DNA from: Lachnospiraceae bacterium | Lineage (GTDB): Bacteria; Bacillota; Clostridia; Lachnospirales; Lachnospiraceae | Length of the DNA: 64,000 bases | NCBI GenBank assembly: GCA_011960625.1 | Contig: BLMJ01000174.1 | Coordinates: 1-64,000, forward strand | Direction: 5' to 3' | Notes under the pieces: generated by a model | What the model saw: only the letters and a program-made list of their open reading frames with translations | Databases searched by the model: none | What the model was told of the DNA's origin: nothing | Shown here: positions 62,424 through 64,000 of the stretch, piece by piece | How positions within the stretch are numbered: position 1 is the stretch's first letter | Layout of the letters: every line of letters starts with the position of its first letter | Program-made: the position numbers and the translations under genes

Positions 62424-63656
62424 ATGAATGGTAAAATAAAAATAACGCCTGAAGCAATGATTACTTTTTTGTTTTGTTTACATTGCATTTTGCTTTTTAA
62501 GAACAACACAAAATATTTTAATCTGGCAGGCAGCTATTATTTATATATATTAATGATTCCGTTATTTATACTATCATTTAGAAATTGTAATAAGTTTCAA
62601 ATAATTGTTGGTACAATCATATTATATACTCTGGTTTCTTTTATACTGAAAGGTGGATCACAAATATCAGCTCTTCTATTATTTTGGACGATTATGTTTT
62701 TTTTTGTTGGTTATCAGATTAGGCCGCAGCTCTATTTGTATATAAAAGATTTTTATTGTATTTCGAGTATTATCATGTCGGTATTGCTTTTAATTCAACA
62801 CAGGCACCCATATACAGGGAGCGACAGCGCCAGATATGGTCTGTTTTATGCAAAAACAGAATTTTATGATGTAAATTTTACGGCTACTTTTCTGACCATT
62901 CCAACTATCATTATGTTTATTGATTTTTATGATAAGAATGTAAAATATCCAAGATTGATGATAGGAGCTTTGGCTATTAATCTTTTATCGGTATATCTGT
63001 TAGGCTCAAGATCAGGGCTGGTTATTGTATTTGGTTCATTGTTTGTGTATGCCTTGACCAGCAGAAATAAGAAGTATGGATTAAAATTGGTTTATTTGAT
63101 TGGCGGAGCTCTCTTACTGACTATTGCAGTTCAATTTTTACCAGACGGGATTATCACACGTATTCTGAGTAAGGGGATAATAGACGGAAAAACCTCTACA
63201 AGATATATAAGCTGGATGTATGGTATGGAGGCGTTCAGGGAAAATCCAGTATGGGGGAACGGGGTATATTCAACAGTTGAACAAATTAATAAAATAAATT
63301 ACTGGGGGACGGCATATACCGCGCATAACACATTTATTTCATTCCTGGCCATGTATGGAATCGTTGGAAGTATTCCGATTTTTATTTTTTTGGCCGCGCC
63401 TGTTTATTACGCAATAAAAAATAAATATGAGTTATATTTTTTAATCCTATATTTGGGGTTTATGGCTCAGATGTTTGTGATAGAGGCTGGATTTTCAGAA
63501 ATCATGTTAATACCATTGATATTTTTTTGGACATACATAAACTCTTCAGCAAATGAAATCAGAAAAAAAAATACGTTTACAAAAAAAAGAGGATGTCTTT
63601 CATGGTTAACTATTATGTTTGTGCAACGCCGTATCATATCATTAACTCTATACTGA
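62424..63656 (+). CDS. O-antigen polymerase/ligase-like membrane protein (Wzy type)
   Basis: A 410-residue polytopic membrane protein with about ten hydrophobic segments. A periplasmic loop with NPVWGNGVYSTVEQINKINYWGTAYTAHNTFISFLAMYG carries the H-N-x-x-I/L motif of the Wzy/WaaL family. SRSGL in the middle is also family-typical. It probably polymerises the operon-2 repeat unit. Its last 55 bases overlap the next gene. Very A/T-rich. Confidence 0.78.
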   Translation: MNGKIKITPEAMITFLFCLHCILLFKNNTKYFNLAGSYYLYILMIPLFILSFRNCNKFQIIVGTIILYTLVSFILKGGSQISALLLFWTIMFFFVGYQIRPQLYLYIKDFYCISSIIMSVLLLIQHRHPYTGSDSARYGLFYAKTEFYDVNFTATFLTIPTIIMFIDFYDKNVKYPRLMIGALAINLLSVYLLGSRSGLVIVFGSLFVYALTSRNKKYGLKLVYLIGGALLLTIAVQFLPDGIITRILSKGIIDGKTSTRYISWMYGMEAFRENPVWGNGVYSTVEQINKINYWGTAYTAHNTFISFLAMYGIVGSIPIFIFLAAPVYYAIKNKYELYFLILYLGFMAQMFVIEAGFSEIMLIPLIFFWTYINSSANEIRKKNTFTKKRGCLSWLTIMFVQRRIISLTLY

Positions 63657-64000
63657 TTCGAAATAATTATTTTGATGCAGATTATAATATTATGCTGTTG
63701 ACAGAAAATTGCAGAAATGCAGACCAATTGTTAGGGCTGATGGAACAAGAAAATATTTTTGACGAGTGTATCTATATTGATGACAGTATATTAAAAAAGA
63801 CTGAAGCAAGTTTTGTAAAGCATTATAAAAAGCTTCTGAAACGTTTTTTAAATGCTTCACTGATAGATGAGTTTTTGAAAGTAAAAACCGCAGCAGACAG
63901 GATTATAGTATTTTCTTTTACGATGTTTAACACTCTTGTTCAAAGCAGATTCGCGGAAATGAAGAATGATGTGGAGATATGTGTAGGCGAAGATGGAATA
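63602..64000 (+). CDS. Sialyltransferase-like glycosyltransferase (GT52-like), truncated by window end
   Basis: An open frame from ATG 63602 runs to the end of the window (133 codons, no stop). AGAGGATG lies before the start, within the end of the Wzy-like gene. The N-terminus NYYVCATPYHIINSILI with a following ADYNIMLLTE strand resembles GT52/polysialyltransferase-type enzymes, which begin with a hydrophobic strand and a TPxH/Q motif. VFSFTMFNTLVQ follows. If right, it would transfer a CMP-nonulosonic acid in operon 2. The call is tentative because two thirds of the protein is missing. Confidence 0.6.
   Translation, partial: MVNYYVCATPYHIINSILIRNNYFDADYNIMLLTENCRNADQLLGLMEQENIFDECIYIDDSILKKTEASFVKHYKKLLKRFLNASLIDEFLKVKTAADRIIVFSFTMFNTLVQSRFAEMKNDVEICVGEDGI

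Noticed and set aside
1..64000. CRISPR arrays, intact IS elements, prophage genes, rRNA operons
   Set aside because: None seen: no regularly spaced repeats, no intact transposase or integrase, no rRNA-like sequence.

Overview
The window is low-to-moderate GC DNA from an anaerobic, Gram-positive clostridium. The best guess is a gut Lachnospiraceae-type organism. The evidence is a glycine reductase operon with a selenocysteine codon, strong AAGGAGG-type ribosome binding sites, a T-box in front of thrS, BspA-like surface protein remnants, SEC-C and DUF1540 proteins, and LoaP (a NusG paralogue) in front of polysaccharide operons. The species assignment is inference.

Layout. (1) 1-4.8 kb: trxB-trxA-grdA(Sec)-grdC-grdD, part of the glycine reductase (Stickland) operon; grdB and grdE are not between grdA and grdC. 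(2) 4.8-16.3 kb: mixed chromosomal genes. These are a BspA-like anchored protein, a GNAT-fused threonine/serine-exporter pair, a Sir2-like protein lacking key catalytic residues, gltX, a UvrD-type helicase, a DUF1292 protein, an orphan sugar-binding lipoprotein, a GH13 debranching-type protein that has lost its catalytic residues, TraX-like and DUF5662 proteins. (3) 16.4-18.8 kb: a decayed patch (internally deleted GNAT, LysR fragment, broken Rpn/PD-(D/E)XK transposase-like gene) against the 3' end of tRNA-Leu(AAG). (4) 19-26.9 kb: two-domain PPK2, then dnaG-rpoD-trmK-nif3-like-uridine kinase-like, the classical macromolecular-synthesis neighbourhood. (5) 27-39.7 kb: LoaP-led surface glycan operon 1. 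It encodes a sugar aminotransferase, acetyltransferase, initiating sugar-phosphate transferase, a glycosyltransferase fused to a SpsF-type cytidylyltransferase, a UGM-like flavoprotein, PseG-like and PseI/NeuB-like enzymes, a Wzy-like polymerase, a GT2 and a MurJ/Wzx-like flippase. The set points to a nonulosonic (pseudaminic/legionaminic-like) acid in the glycan. (6) 39.8-53.7 kb: housekeeping genes (PHP phosphoesterase, cardiolipin synthase, purA, asnB, SEC-C protein, T-box-thioesterase-thrS, metA, AI-2E permease, DUF1540). (7) 53.8 kb to the end: LoaP-led glycan operon 2. It encodes an aminotransferase, initiating transferase, three GT2s, a UDP-sugar dehydrogenase and epimerase pair, a hexapeptide acetyltransferase, a Wzy-like protein, and a truncated sialyltransferase-like gene that runs off the window.

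The most notable signal is the pair of LoaP-led operons. Both loaP genes lack an ATG/GTG/TTG placed behind a ribosome binding site. Instead each has a conserved SD-ATT..ATC-TGG start region, preceded by hairpins that share the word TCGCAGAGTA. The same word forms the terminator upstream of the first loaP. This looks like a shared RNA signal and possibly autoregulated translation, an inference to be tested. All function calls rest on reading motifs by eye; no searches were run.
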